The notes under the pieces: generated by a model
Seen by the model: the letters and a program-made list of their open reading frames with translations, nothing else
Told to the model about the DNA's origin: nothing
The model's database searches: none
Made by a program: the position numbers and the translations under genes
Assembly: GCA_963678275.1 (NCBI GenBank)
Contig: OY782765.1
Location: 4,154,001-4,218,000, forward strand
DNA: 64,000 bases
Direction of reading: 5' to 3'
Source: G963677445 sp963678275
GTDB lineage: Bacteria; Bacteroidota; Ignavibacteria; Ignavibacteriales; Melioribacteraceae
Shown: in pieces, positions 55,377 to 64,000 of the stretch
Layout: every line of letters starts with the position of its first letter
Position numbering within the stretch: the stretch's first letter is position 1

Positions 55377-57476
55377 TTATTTCAAAAGCATCATTTTGCC
55401 ATGCAGCAGGTAGCTGCCGCAGTCGATCATGTAGATATACTGACCTGAGGTAACCATACTGCCCGATTCATCCGTTCCATCCCATGTGATTTCATACCTG
55501 CCGGGGCCCGATATGTTAATGTGTAATACTTTTACGAGCTGCCCGAGAATGTTGTAAATCCTTATGACCGCGATATCATTTATCTGCGAATTCACCTTGA
55601 AGCAGATATTTGTTGAAGGATTAAAGGGATTGGGGTAATTGCCGATCAGTTCAATATCATCAGGTATCAGGTTTTCCTCAGCTTCTACTATATCATCTTC
55701 AACTAATGTGATAGTCTGGAAGCTGGTAAAGGGACTGATAACAGAATAACCTATACTAATCTCAACTATCTGCTCCTTGAGCGCTTCCGCTTCGGGTGAG
55801 TTTTCCGGATAGCCGTAATATTCAATAAGAAGCTGCTCAATTTTTTGTTTTGCCCATAATTTGGTAAGAAACTGGTACTGAGTGTTCGCGGTGTCGCCCA
55901 AGTCCATCTGGAAATCATAGCTTACCGGGGTCCCGAATGCCTGACCGCTTAATGTAACTGTAACCGGAACCGCCTGTGAATATCTGCCGGTAACATAAAG
56001 CTGCTGGCCGATAAAAAGATTCTGGAGCTGTGCCGGGTATGTTTCAGTAATAATATCGGGAGAAAAACTGACCTCTGTATCAAGAAGAACAGGATTTTTT
56101 ATCTTTCTGTAGAAGTTAATTATTTTTTCCTCCACTTCATCATTGCCCACAAATTCTGACAAGCCGTTATTATTTGAGGCCAGCAGTGTAAGCAGGGGGA
56201 CATTGATATTTATTCCCAGTCCGAAAGTGAAAAGGTTTATCCGGGTATTATTCTGCTGAACCAGATCATCAACATGAGCGAGCAGCTCCTGGGTGTTGGT
56301 AATTCCCTGGTTTGCCTCGCCATCTGTCATAAATATAATGATGTTGGCAGTTGAATCGTTTGCCGAAGAAAATTGTGGTATCGCCATATCGAGTGCCGCT
56401 GAGATATTGGTGCCCGCGAGACCCGGTTCCCATGTCGGTTCAAGCTGGTCGATATAATCAAGCGCGGCCCCGATATTAATGCTGTTTACCGGAAGATGCT
56501 GTTCGCTGAATGTTGTGGCGAGGGCGGCATAGTCAACAATATTAAAGAGGTCTCCTTCATTCATATTCTGAATTATATATGACGCGGCTATTTTTGCCTG
56601 AATAAGTCTTTGATCCCACTCCATACTGCCGGAACGATCTATTACAAGTGTAAACACTTTATCAATGACATCGGTGGCATTGCCCGGCTCAGGCTCCGCG
56701 GCAAAAAGGAAAAATCCCCCGTGATCATCCGGCAGCTCTTCGGGCGGGATAAGTGTGCTCAGGCTGAATAGACCCAGTTCCTCCGCGCTCAATGTATATT
56801 TCACCTGGAAGTGTTCATCAACCGGAACCTGGAATAACTCACTGTGAAGAGACGCTGTATTGCCATTATTGGTCAGCCAGGTCACCGGATGAGAACTTGT
56901 TACCCTAATGCTGTCTATATTTCTCAGTGATGTCAATGAAAAATCAAATTCCTGAAGGTTGATCGCTGATGACTGAATCAGGGTGTAATCATTATTGTAA
57001 GTGTAAAATACATCTCCAAGTTCATAATGAAGCAGCTCCACATAGGTCAGTTCCACAACTAAAGTTGAATCATCCATGACAGCATTTTCAATATTCATGT
57101 AAAGGGGAGTGTCGCCGAGGTATTGAGTGAGGTTATACTGTATGTTCCCCCCCGGACCGGGTATAACTGTATCAGGAGGTGTGGGTCCGATAACCGCTTC
57201 ATACCATATACCATTATTTTTGTAACGCAAAGATGTCGCGCTGGCCCCCTCCGGCATTGGAAAACCATATTTGATGTACCTGTTTTCACCCAGGGTATTT
57301 CGGAAAACCTGTGTGGTTTTTGTGGTTGAAACCTGGTTATCGACATTAACTTCAACGCTGATTTCATCAAGCTGAAGATAAAGACCATTCACTCCGTCAG
57401 CAATGCCCACTCCGCTGGCAGATAAATTTGAGGTTGCGTACAAAAGAAATGTTGTGACAAGTAGTAAATTTTTCAA
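55377..57476 (-). CDS. Secreted VIT/vWA-domain protein with T9SS sorting domain
   Basis: A 699-aa exported protein. Signal peptide 1-20; VIT domain ~20-190 (LQLDEISVEVNVDNQVSTTK, QVFRNTLGENRYIKYGFPMP); von Willebrand A domain ~270-450 with metal site FTLVIDRSGSMEW (DxSxS) and IIFMTDGEANQG; C-terminal type IX sorting domain ~620-699 (LIGNYPNPFNPSTNICFKV). It resembles the inter-alpha-trypsin inhibitor heavy chain-like proteins that bind ligands through the MIDAS ion. It faces metH across the insertion region and is probably the original downstream neighbour. Confidence 0.9.
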   Translation of the reverse strand: MKNLLLVTTFLLYATSNLSASGVGIADGVNGLYLQLDEISVEVNVDNQVSTTKTTQVFRNTLGENRYIKYGFPMPEGASATSLRYKNNGIWYEAVIGPTPPDTVIPGPGGNIQYNLTQYLGDTPLYMNIENAVMDDSTLVVELTYVELLHYELGDVFYTYNNDYTLIQSSAINLQEFDFSLTSLRNIDSIRVTSSHPVTWLTNNGNTASLHSELFQVPVDEHFQVKYTLSAEELGLFSLSTLIPPEELPDDHGGFFLFAAEPEPGNATDVIDKVFTLVIDRSGSMEWDQRLIQAKIAASYIIQNMNEGDLFNIVDYAALATTFSEQHLPVNSINIGAALDYIDQLEPTWEPGLAGTNISAALDMAIPQFSSANDSTANIIIFMTDGEANQGITNTQELLAHVDDLVQQNNTRINLFTFGLGININVPLLTLLASNNNGLSEFVGNDEVEEKIINFYRKIKNPVLLDTEVSFSPDIITETYPAQLQNLFIGQQLYVTGRYSQAVPVTVTLSGQAFGTPVSYDFQMDLGDTANTQYQFLTKLWAKQKIEQLLIEYYGYPENSPEAEALKEQIVEISIGYSVISPFTSFQTITLVEDDIVEAEENLIPDDIELIGNYPNPFNPSTNICFKVNSQINDIAVIRIYNILGQLVKVLHINISGPGRYEITWDGTDESGSMVTSGQYIYMIDCGSYLLHGKMMLLK

Positions 57477-57687
57477 AATCCCTCCGGATTAGTATATTAT
57501 TAATAGTTGCTGATAACTATTAAACAACAACCGTACCATCCGGAATAACCATTAAAACAGGATTAAATTATTAAATCATTGTATAAATAATTCACAATAT
57601 GTAAAATTATTACATAGCTGAACAACTGAAAGGAATTTGATGTTTTAATCTGCCTTGCTTACGTACATTTTTGAATCGGGGAAAAAT

Positions 57688-57885
57688 TTATTTCCCGCGC
57701 CCGCTTCCAAAAGCCAGAGCCGCGAGAATATCCTCATGTGTGATATTGGGATATTCTTCGATAATATCCCGGAAAGACTCACCCGAAGCTAATGCTCCGA
57801 GGATATTGCTGACAAGAACCCTGGTTCCTTTTACAACCGGTTTTCCATGGCAAATATTGGGATCAATAATAATTCGCTGGTTCAT
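57688..57885 (-). CDS. Orphan DUF433 antitoxin-like protein
   Basis: A 65-aa protein with the DUF433 pattern IIIDPNICHGKPVVKGTRVL and ITHEDILAALAF. Members are usually encoded just before a PIN-like DUF5615 toxin. Here the sequence after the stop shows no such gene, so it is an orphan or a relic. Opposite-strand frames are shadows. Confidence 0.85.
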   Translation of the reverse strand: MNQRIIIDPNICHGKPVVKGTRVLVSNILGALASGESFRDIIEEYPNITHEDILAALAFGSGRGK

Positions 57886-58006
57886 CTGATACCTTCAAAT
57901 ATATTTACAGGAATATATATATGGTAAAATTAAAAGTCAAACCGGGAGTGATGTTACCGGGTAATTGAAATAGAAAACCGGAATAAGGTAGATAATGTCA
58001 AATATT

Positions 58007-58387
58007 TCAGCTTAAAAGCCACTCTTCCGCTTTTTGTTTGGAGCAGAATATATTCAGCTGCAAACCCCTGTTGAAGGCGACATTTTCTCCAAATTTTGCC
58101 TGCCGGAATGTTTCTTCCTTTACACCCTCAAGATAAAGTATGGCAATTTTAACACCTTTCATGTGAATGGTGTTGGCCAGAAGATTAACCGCTTCAAATA
58201 TTTCCATTGTGTCGAGTTGCCCCTCGGTGCCTGGTTTTTCTTCCAGGAGCAGTCTGTCGGAATGTTTCTCTTCCAGGAATCCTGTAATATCCTTCCAGAA
58301 TCCTTTTACATCTCCCTGGTTGAAATTTCCTGAAAAATAGTAGTGAAGATACTTATCGTTTTCACATGGCGTTAGTGAATATGGCAT
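58007..58387 (-). CDS. STAS/SpoIIAA-like domain protein
   Basis: A 126-aa cytoplasmic protein. The order of strands and helices (YLHYYFSGNFNQGDVKGFWK; DRLLLEEKPGTEGQL; VKIAILYLEGVKEETFRQAK; LQLNIFCSKQKAEEWLL) resembles SpoIIAA/STAS-like proteins, as in the SEC14-like group. The regulatory serine is not obvious. No linked kinase or phosphatase gene. Family call is tentative. Confidence 0.55.
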   Translation of the reverse strand: MPYSLTPCENDKYLHYYFSGNFNQGDVKGFWKDITGFLEEKHSDRLLLEEKPGTEGQLDTMEIFEAVNLLANTIHMKGVKIAILYLEGVKEETFRQAKFGENVAFNRGLQLNIFCSKQKAEEWLLS

Positions 58388-60089
58388 ATTTTTACAATTC
58401 CTGATTGTCCTGTACTAACAATAATCGTAATATTTGAAAGTAAGTTTAAAGTTCCACATAAGCAAAAACAATTTCAAATAAATTGAGCTTATTTTAATTT
58501 TGATATACACAAGTATCAGGCGCGTCATCTATTGAAAAATATAACTATTCATAAAGAACTGACACTCTTCACAAAGCAGCAAATTGTAATTACAGAACTC
58601 CAGACTCCCATGAAAATTATACCTCATTACTTTTTTCAATCGGGCGCTCTTATCCAGTGAATTTTCTAATGGTCAGGGGGGGATAGAACAGAATTATGGA
58701 GTTTAAAAAGACTAACGGGATTTAGGCGCTCTGCCGAAATCCAAATCGCTATCGAAGTCGTAATCGTTTTTTCAATTCTGAGCTAAGAATATTCCAAAGA
58801 AGGCAATTCGTAATTCTTAATATTTCTCCGGCTCCGCCAGTTTGTTCCATAAGCCGGCAAAGCCAGAACCAAAAAGTCCTCGTTCTCGAATAATCTGAGC
58901 GTTTTGAAAAGAGGAGTACGAAGCACGATTACGAGAACGAGAACGTATTCAGAATCGCGGCCTGTCTATCGGCAACATGTTATTAGCGGGCTTTTTGACA
59001 AATTTTACTCCCTGGATTATCTGTCAGTGCCGAAAAGAATCACCCAAAAAAACCGATAGAAAATCTACCACCCTGAAATCATATGGTTTATGTATTTTAT
59101 TTGGTTCCTATTGAAAAAAATGAATTAATTCCATATTGTTCATTTGGTTCCCTCATTTAGTTCGTTTGGTTATTTGTTTTTGTGGAATTTGACAGACTGA
59201 CTAAATGTAATTGAATTTCATATAAACAAATGTTCTATAACGCACTCTGAATAATATTTCATCTACAACATAACAAATAGAGCCCTATGATTAAAAAATG
59301 ATAATACAGGGTCAATTGTAGATAATTCAAAGTAGTGATGTAAGTATAACATTGTTTATAATGTTTTTCTTAACAATTAAAAGGTGATAATAAATGTAAC
59401 TCTTATGATTCATCACCGCTAAAAATATATTAATATATTTTCTAAATTTTATCGAATTTGGAGTTGGAGGAGTATATTTTAAAAAATATGACTGGTAGAT
59501 TTTTCATCGGTTTTTATGGCAACTTTTTTTCGGTCCTAACAGGATTATCCTCAACATGTTGGCGTTAGTGTAGTGATAAGAACCTAAATTTTCCCCAGGC
59601 AGAGCCTCAAGAAAACGCCTTATTGGGAAAGTGATAAACTGCAAACACCTGATGAATTGAGCTCTGATTTCTATTGAAAAGAATCCCGAAAGGGATTCAA
59701 TATGAATAGCCCCGGGCGGCGAAAGAAGTGAGCAGCCCGGGGTTAAAAGAAAAATATGCCGCCACGATCCCGACGGGGTCGAATATAGAACTTCATCGCG
59801 AATATGCCTTTACACCGGAAACTACTATTTTCACCGGGGTGTTTATATTCGACGCCTTCAGCGTCGCAGGTGATATTTGCCTGATAAAACCACCGGATTG
59901 CATCCGGGGCTATTCATATTCGACTCCATTCGGAGTCGTTTATTCAGGTAGAAGTCAAATTCTACGCAAAAAGGCAAAAAATTCAATTAATAATGAATAA
60001 TTAACAATTAATAATTGCAATTATAAAGTAACATCAAGAGTAAAAATATTGCTAAAAAAACGCTCCAAATCACCAAAACAAAATCCCGC
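58388..60089. other. Gene-free region with inverted repeats and hairpin clusters
   Basis: 58740-58960 has decayed GAACGAGAACG-type repeats. An AT-rich element is bounded by inverted arms AAACCGATAGAAAATCTACC (left, 59050-59069) and its near complement at 59493-59513. 59705-59950 is a chain of short hairpins: CCCCGGGC/GCCCGGGG, CCCGACGGGGTCG, GACGCCTTCAGCGTC, CCGGATTGCATCCGG and GACTCCATTCGGAGTC. The open frame 59728-60000 runs through these hairpins and is not a gene. Confidence 0.6.
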
Positions 60090-60427
60090 GAAAAAAGAAA
60101 CCTTATTCTTTGTTTTTTAACCTTAGTAGCTGAGGATCCCCCTAACAAAAATTAAACCTTATTGCCTTTTTATTTTTCGGTATAGGTATTAAAAAATCAG
60201 AGTAGGAGTATGAGTAAGATGGCCGGGTTGGGTGATGGCGAAATGGGTGTCCATTTTTTCTGAGGGGGTGGGATTACGATTATTCCATAAGGAATCAAAT
60301 TCCACTCAAAATGGTAATATTTAAAGATCAATTAGCCGGTGGTTGAGCGGAGTCGAAACCAGCGGCGGTGGCTTCGACTCAGCTCAGCCACCGGGCGGGT
60401 GTATTTTTTCTGGCTTGCCAGTTTATG
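60090..60427 (-). repeat. 330-bp dispersed element, inverted partner of 26.06-26.39 kb
   Basis: The reverse complement matches 26058-26388 nearly throughout, with the same CGAAACCAGCGGCGGTGGCT palindrome part and the same ends. The two copies are separated by 33.7 kb and oppositely oriented. Confidence 0.85.
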
Positions 60428-60498
60428 ATTATTCCTTTTGGTTCTGGCTATGCCAGCACAGGTATAAAAGAGGGAATTAGTGATGAATATCGGATAAA

Positions 60499-60530
60499 AA
60501 AAAGCCGGCGAAAAATTACGCCGGCTTTTT
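60499..60530 (-). terminator. Bidirectional terminator after the MBL-rhodanese gene
   Basis: AGCCGGCG (60503-60510) pairs with CGCCGGCT (60519-60526), flanked by an A-run on the left and five T on the right. It lies just beyond the minus-strand stop at 60540. Confidence 0.85.
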
Positions 60531-60539
60531 ATGAAGTTT

Positions 60540-61964
60540 TTATGCGGCAATAGTGTTCTTTTCAGATTGTTTATCGACAGGCTGTCCTTCCTGGCGCCAG
60601 GCGGCTATGCCCCCTGTAAGGTTGATAATATTATCAAATCCCTGCGATTGAAGCAGACTGGCCGCGATGCTTGAGCGGTCCCCGCTTTCGCAATGTACCA
60701 CAACTTTTGAGTCAGTCGGGATTTTATCGAGATTCCGCAGCAAATATCCCGCGTGAAGATTCATTGCTCCCGGTATATGTCCGGCATTATATTCGCTGTA
60801 GCCACGGACATCCACAACAGCTATATCTTCGACAGCTCTTTTCCCGATCAGATCTTTCACGGTCATTTGTTCAGTGGTTTCAAGCTCATGGCATTGGTTT
60901 GCCCATGAATCGACATCGGTAAAATAACCGGCCATATTATCAAGTCCTATTCTGATCAGGGCGCGGGTTAGTTCCTCAATTCTGTGTGGAGAGGCAATAA
61001 GCACAAAGGGTTCATCATAATTGAGTATCCAGCCGGCCCAGGTGCTGAAAGCGCTGTTATCCTGAATATTTACCGCTCCCCTAACGTGACCCCCGGCGAA
61101 TGATAATTTGTCGCGCGTATCGATGATTCTTATATTATCATGAAGAGCCTTGCGGAACTGGGTTAGAGTAAAACGAGCGGGGTGAGGCAGTCCGCCAAAA
61201 ATTTCAGGACCTGTTTTATTGAGTTTTTTCATCATCGCGAAATATACCGGCGGTTCCGGCTGTCCTTCAAGAATCGCTTCCACGAACTTTTCTTCATCTT
61301 CAATCTGCAGGCCCCAGTTAACCAGTTTTTCATATCCGACCGTTGAACTTGGCACAGCTCCGAGAGCTTTTCCGCATGCCGATCCGGCGCCGTGAGCGGG
61401 CCATACCTGAACATGATCGGGAAGTTTTTTGAATTTTTCGAGCGATTTGAAGAGAGCTTTCGCACCTGCTTCCTGAGTGTTTTTAATTCCGGCCGCTTTT
61501 TCAAGCAGATCGGGTCTGCCGATATCACCCACAAATACAAAATCACCAGTGAATACCATAACGGGGTAATTGCCCGCGGGAGTATCAGTCAGTAAAAAGC
61601 TGATATGTTCAGGTGTATGTCCCGGTGTATGCATAACATCAATTTTCAGGTTTCCTACATTAAATGTATCGCCGTCACGCAATCCTTCATGATCGAACTG
61701 GTACTGCCAGTCGGGGCCTCCTTCGTCGGAAAGAAGCAGTTTTGCGCCGGTCACTTCAGCAAGCTCACGGGCTCCGCTTAAGAAATCGGCATGTATATGT
61801 GTTTCTGTAACATGTGTGATAGTCAGATTTTCTTTTTCGGCAATATCGAGGTAAACATCAATATCCCTGCGGGGATCAATTACCATCGCGACACCTTTCG
61901 ACTGACATCCGACTATATAACTTGCCTGCGCTAATCCTCTTTCATATATATGTTTAAAATACAT
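60540..61964 (-). CDS. Metallo-beta-lactamase-rhodanese fusion (persulfide dioxygenase-like)
   Basis: A 474-aa cytoplasmic protein. The MBL domain (1-~250) has THIHADFLSG, HTPGHTPEH and GDFVFVGDIGRPDL, the iron-binding pattern of persulfide dioxygenases (ETHE1/CstB). Two rhodanese domains follow. The first (~270-355) has lost its cysteine (FVLIASPHR) and is probably inactive; the second (~375-460) keeps VVHCESGDRSS. Such proteins oxidise glutathione- or CoA-persulfides and move sulfane sulfur. It is the last gene of a sulfur operon with a rhodanese and a TauE/SafE exporter. Confidence 0.9.
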   Translation of the reverse strand: MYFKHIYERGLAQASYIVGCQSKGVAMVIDPRRDIDVYLDIAEKENLTITHVTETHIHADFLSGARELAEVTGAKLLLSDEGGPDWQYQFDHEGLRDGDTFNVGNLKIDVMHTPGHTPEHISFLLTDTPAGNYPVMVFTGDFVFVGDIGRPDLLEKAAGIKNTQEAGAKALFKSLEKFKKLPDHVQVWPAHGAGSACGKALGAVPSSTVGYEKLVNWGLQIEDEEKFVEAILEGQPEPPVYFAMMKKLNKTGPEIFGGLPHPARFTLTQFRKALHDNIRIIDTRDKLSFAGGHVRGAVNIQDNSAFSTWAGWILNYDEPFVLIASPHRIEELTRALIRIGLDNMAGYFTDVDSWANQCHELETTEQMTVKDLIGKRAVEDIAVVDVRGYSEYNAGHIPGAMNLHAGYLLRNLDKIPTDSKVVVHCESGDRSSIAASLLQSQGFDNIINLTGGIAAWRQEGQPVDKQSEKNTIAA

Positions 61965-61983
61965 CTCTTGTCTCCTTCAAATT

Positions 61984-62334
61984 TTAATAAATAATGTCGC
62001 CCGACCAGCCGATAATGCCTGGTTCGAGGTTATACACTTTTTCGAATCCCATCTTACTCATTATCATTCCCGCCTGGTAACTTCTGTTTCCGCTGCGGCA
62101 ATAGAGGTAATAACTTTTAGAACGATCGAGCTGATCGATATCGTCACGGAAAGTGGGACTCATAATATCGATAAGTTTTGAGTTGGGGATTCTCGCGTCC
62201 TCATATTCTCCGAGTGTTCTGGTGTCTATCAGAACCGCCTCTTTATCATTCTGCATCTGTTTTTCAAATGATTTTGAATCGAGGTTTATTACTCCGGTTT
62301 TTTTACCGGCGCGTGTCGAAAAAAGTGAATACAT
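61984..62334 (-). CDS. Single-domain rhodanese
   Basis: A 116-aa sulfurtransferase with VLIDTRTLGEYEDARIPNSK and the active-site loop YLYCRSGNRSYQAG carrying the catalytic Cys. It probably passes sulfane sulfur to or from the neighbouring MBL-rhodanese protein. It lies 19 bp upstream of that gene and 22 bp downstream of the exporter gene. The first ~15 residues are not part of the fold, so a slightly later start is possible. Confidence 0.9.
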   Translation of the reverse strand: MYSLFSTRAGKKTGVINLDSKSFEKQMQNDKEAVLIDTRTLGEYEDARIPNSKLIDIMSPTFRDDIDQLDRSKSYYLYCRSGNRSYQAGMIMSKMGFEKVYNLEPGIIGWSGDIIY

Positions 62335-62356
62335 ATTTATTCTCCTGTATTTTTAT

Positions 62357-63151
62357 TTACAAACTTTGATATAATTCTTTGGAAATTATATATACTCCCA
62401 TCACCAGCACAAACCATCCGAAGGCCGGTTTCAGTTTTTTACCCGGTATATATTTTGTCAGCCAGACCCCGGCAAAAATACCAACAATGGTAAATGCCGT
62501 AAACTTAAGCAGGAGAGTCCAGTCGAGATTCATCTCACTCACGTCACCCAGGAAACCAATTAATGATTTTGCCGCTATTATCAGTAATGAAGTGCCAACA
62601 GCCATTTTCATTGGAAGCCTCGCCAGCAGCACAAGCGCCGGAATAATAAGAAATCCTCCTCCCGCGCCTACAAGTCCGGTTAATATACCTACTACAAATC
62701 CTTCCAGTAAAATAAGGGGATAGTTAAACTCCGGCTCACCCTCCGTATCCCGGGATTTTTTATCTCTTATCATTGAAACAGCGGCGGCTACCATCAGTAT
62801 GGCAAAAAGCAGCATGATAAAAAGATCTTTTGTAAGATCCATTCCGGCAATTGACATAATATGATCAGGAATAGCCGGAACTAAAAACCTGCGTGTCATA
62901 TATACCGCGATAAATGCCGGGATAGCGAATATTACGGCAGTCCGGTAGCTGACAAGCTGTTTCCGCATATACTGAAAAGAGCCGACCAGCGCGGTAAGAC
63001 CCACAATAAAAAGTGAATATGCCGTTGCGGCCACCGGTTCAACACTCAAAATATAAACCAGGACAGGCACAGTTAATATCGAACCGCCTCCTCCTATGAG
63101 TCCTAATGTAATCCCGATTATTAATGCTGATATAAGTCCTGCGATTTCCAT
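62357..63151 (-). CDS. TauE/SafE-family sulfite/organosulfur exporter
   Basis: A 264-aa inner-membrane protein with about eight helices. It shows the two family repeats ALIIGITLGLIGGGGSILTV and VVGILTGLVGAGGGFLIIPA, each with the glycine-rich loop. It is the first gene of the operon with two rhodanese-containing proteins, which suggests export of sulfite or thiosulfate made by persulfide oxidation. Confidence 0.92.
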   Translation of the reverse strand: MEIAGLISALIIGITLGLIGGGGSILTVPVLVYILSVEPVAATAYSLFIVGLTALVGSFQYMRKQLVSYRTAVIFAIPAFIAVYMTRRFLVPAIPDHIMSIAGMDLTKDLFIMLLFAILMVAAAVSMIRDKKSRDTEGEPEFNYPLILLEGFVVGILTGLVGAGGGFLIIPALVLLARLPMKMAVGTSLLIIAAKSLIGFLGDVSEMNLDWTLLLKFTAFTIVGIFAGVWLTKYIPGKKLKPAFGWFVLVMGVYIISKELYQSL

Positions 63152-63659
63152 TCAAAATACCAATTATTAATTTCAACTATCAGATATGATGTCTTTTTAA
63201 TAAAAAAGATTCAGGGGGGGGATGGTCATGGTAAGTTATCATGTTAAACCTATATGTGCAAATAATTCATTGTTTGAAAAAGCATTTATAATTCTGGATA
63301 TCTTTAATTATTACATCATAATGACATACAAATACAATATTTTTTGAATGATACAAAATTAATTTGCAATAGAAAAAATATATTTTTATTTTTTAGTGAC
63401 TGATTTTAGGTGTGGGCATTAAGTGTTCGAGTAAAGATTATAATATTAATATTTTAATTGCAATTTGCAGTAATAGATGAATATGTTCTAAAGCAGCTAA
63501 AGTTCAATATATTTTGCTGATTGTTTTCTAACTATTAAAAATCAATATTTATGCTGGAACATTATTTGGGTTTTAGACTATTGTTTTATAAACATATTTT
63601 TTAAGTTAAGCTCTAAAATTATATTGTGATATTATTCTGAATATATATTTGAGGATATA
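63152..63659. other. AT-rich intergenic region
   Basis: No gene, repeat or clear hairpin recognised. The sulfur operon promoter must lie at its left end, and GAGG at 63651-63654 is the ribosome binding site of the next gene. Confidence 0.5.
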
Positions 63660-64000
63660 TTGAGCATACTCGAAGGAATATTTATTACGTTTGTTATTTC
63701 ACTAACGGTGACAATAATAGTAGATGAAATTAAAACCATTATAAAAATTAAACCCCATTATAAACGTTATATAATGTTTTTCTTGGTGATTGCATGGATA
63801 ATTATTTTTGTACGATATTTTCCTCCCATCGAGGATAATAAAATCAGGCCAATTTCAGAATATATAAATGAACTAATAGATTCTGAAGATACTAAAAAAC
63901 CCATATTACTCTATTTATATCCATTGAAATATGATTATACACAATATAAAGCGACCCAAAAATTGCAGGGTATCTTAATTAATGAAATATCATCAAAAAA
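63660..64000 (+). CDS. Partial membrane protein, runs off the right edge
   Basis: A frame opens with TTG 63660, with GAGG 5 nt upstream, and stays open to the window end (113 codons seen). It starts SILEGIFITFVISLTVTIIV, a first membrane helix, then a short basic loop (DEIKTIIKIKPHYKRYI) and a second helix (FFLVIAWIIIFVRYF), followed by a polar cytoplasmic or periplasmic part (ISEYINELIDSEDTKKPILL). The AT-rich composition resembles the unknown genes at 54-55 kb. Family not recognised. Confidence 0.6.
   Translation, partial: MSILEGIFITFVISLTVTIIVDEIKTIIKIKPHYKRYIMFFLVIAWIIIFVRYFPPIEDNKIRPISEYINELIDSEDTKKPILLYLYPLKYDYTQYKATQKLQGILINEISSK

Noticed and set aside
57671..57889. 72-codon plus-strand frame over the DUF433 gene
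   Set aside because: Antisense shadow; the minus strand has the clear family signature.
59728..60000. 90-codon plus-strand frame
   Set aside because: Composed of the hairpin chain; no start signal and no protein-like pattern.
60332..60553. Short frames on both strands (72 and 61 codons)
   Set aside because: They overlap the dispersed palindromic element and the terminator.

Overview
The window looks like one chromosomal stretch of a FCB-group bacterium, most likely Ignavibacteria or a close relative. I infer this from five secreted proteins that end in a type IX secretion (Por) sorting domain with the NYPNPFNP signature (709-aa protein, three beta-helix paralogues, VIT/vWA protein), from the AT-rich codon usage, and from frequent TTG/GTG starts. 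No rRNA, tRNA or CRISPR array was seen. The T9SS machinery itself is not in the window.

Layout. 0-1 kb: 3' part of a type IIG (MmeI-like) restriction-modification gene, then two copies of a structured repeat leading into a MepA-like endopeptidase (1.4 kb) and a large propeller sensor kinase (2.3-5.6 kb). 5.6-9.3 kb: a secreted propeller-type protein flanked by direct copies of a composite intergenic repeat. 9.3-19.7 kb: mostly housekeeping: TRAP binding protein plus DUF72, TrkA-TrkH potassium uptake, a secreted unknown, a long coiled-coil protein, a small lipocalin-like secreted protein, an MlaF-type ABC ATPase and RadA. 19.7-21.4 kb: a non-coding tandem array (period about 425 bp). 21.4-25.7 kb: a sigma-54 response regulator and PAS histidine kinase, together with a geranylgeranyl-reductase-family flavoprotein and a ferredoxin. 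25.8-27.3 kb: a gene-free, repeat-rich stretch with a cluster of DnaA-box-like 9-mers. 27.3-35.7 kb: RuvA, ClC channel, AroE, a TPR protein, a degenerate galactokinase homologue and TRAP permeases DctQ-DctM. 36-43.3 kb: three tandem beta-helix secreted paralogues with near-identical ends and divergent centres. 43.4-51.6 kb: TypA/BipA, a patch of decayed toxin-antitoxin genes, HldD and MetH.

The most interesting region is 51.6-55.3 kb, directly after metH. The last ~115 bp of metH recur at 52472-52585 and 53927-54046, with a short remnant at 55265-55291. They divide the region into three small cassettes: (A) a NYN-domain nuclease gene with its own promoter, structured leader and Rho-independent terminator in front of the start codon; (B) a RhuM-family gene; (C) two unknown AT-rich genes. 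This looks like serial insertion at the 3' end of metH with no integrase present. Cassette A has the architecture of a small RNA plus a nuclease (compare type III toxin-antitoxin organisation) and is my best candidate for an undescribed system.

55.4-64 kb: the VIT/vWA secreted protein, an orphan DUF433 antitoxin, a STAS-like protein, a 2.1-kb repeat-filled gap, and a sulfur-detoxification operon (TauE/SafE exporter, rhodanese, metallo-beta-lactamase-rhodanese fusion). A partial membrane protein runs off the right edge. A ~330-bp element occurs in opposite orientations at 26.06-26.39 and 60.09-60.43 kb. Eleven copies of a 30-bp palindrome cluster around the secreted-protein genes. All identities and structures were judged by eye, without database searches.
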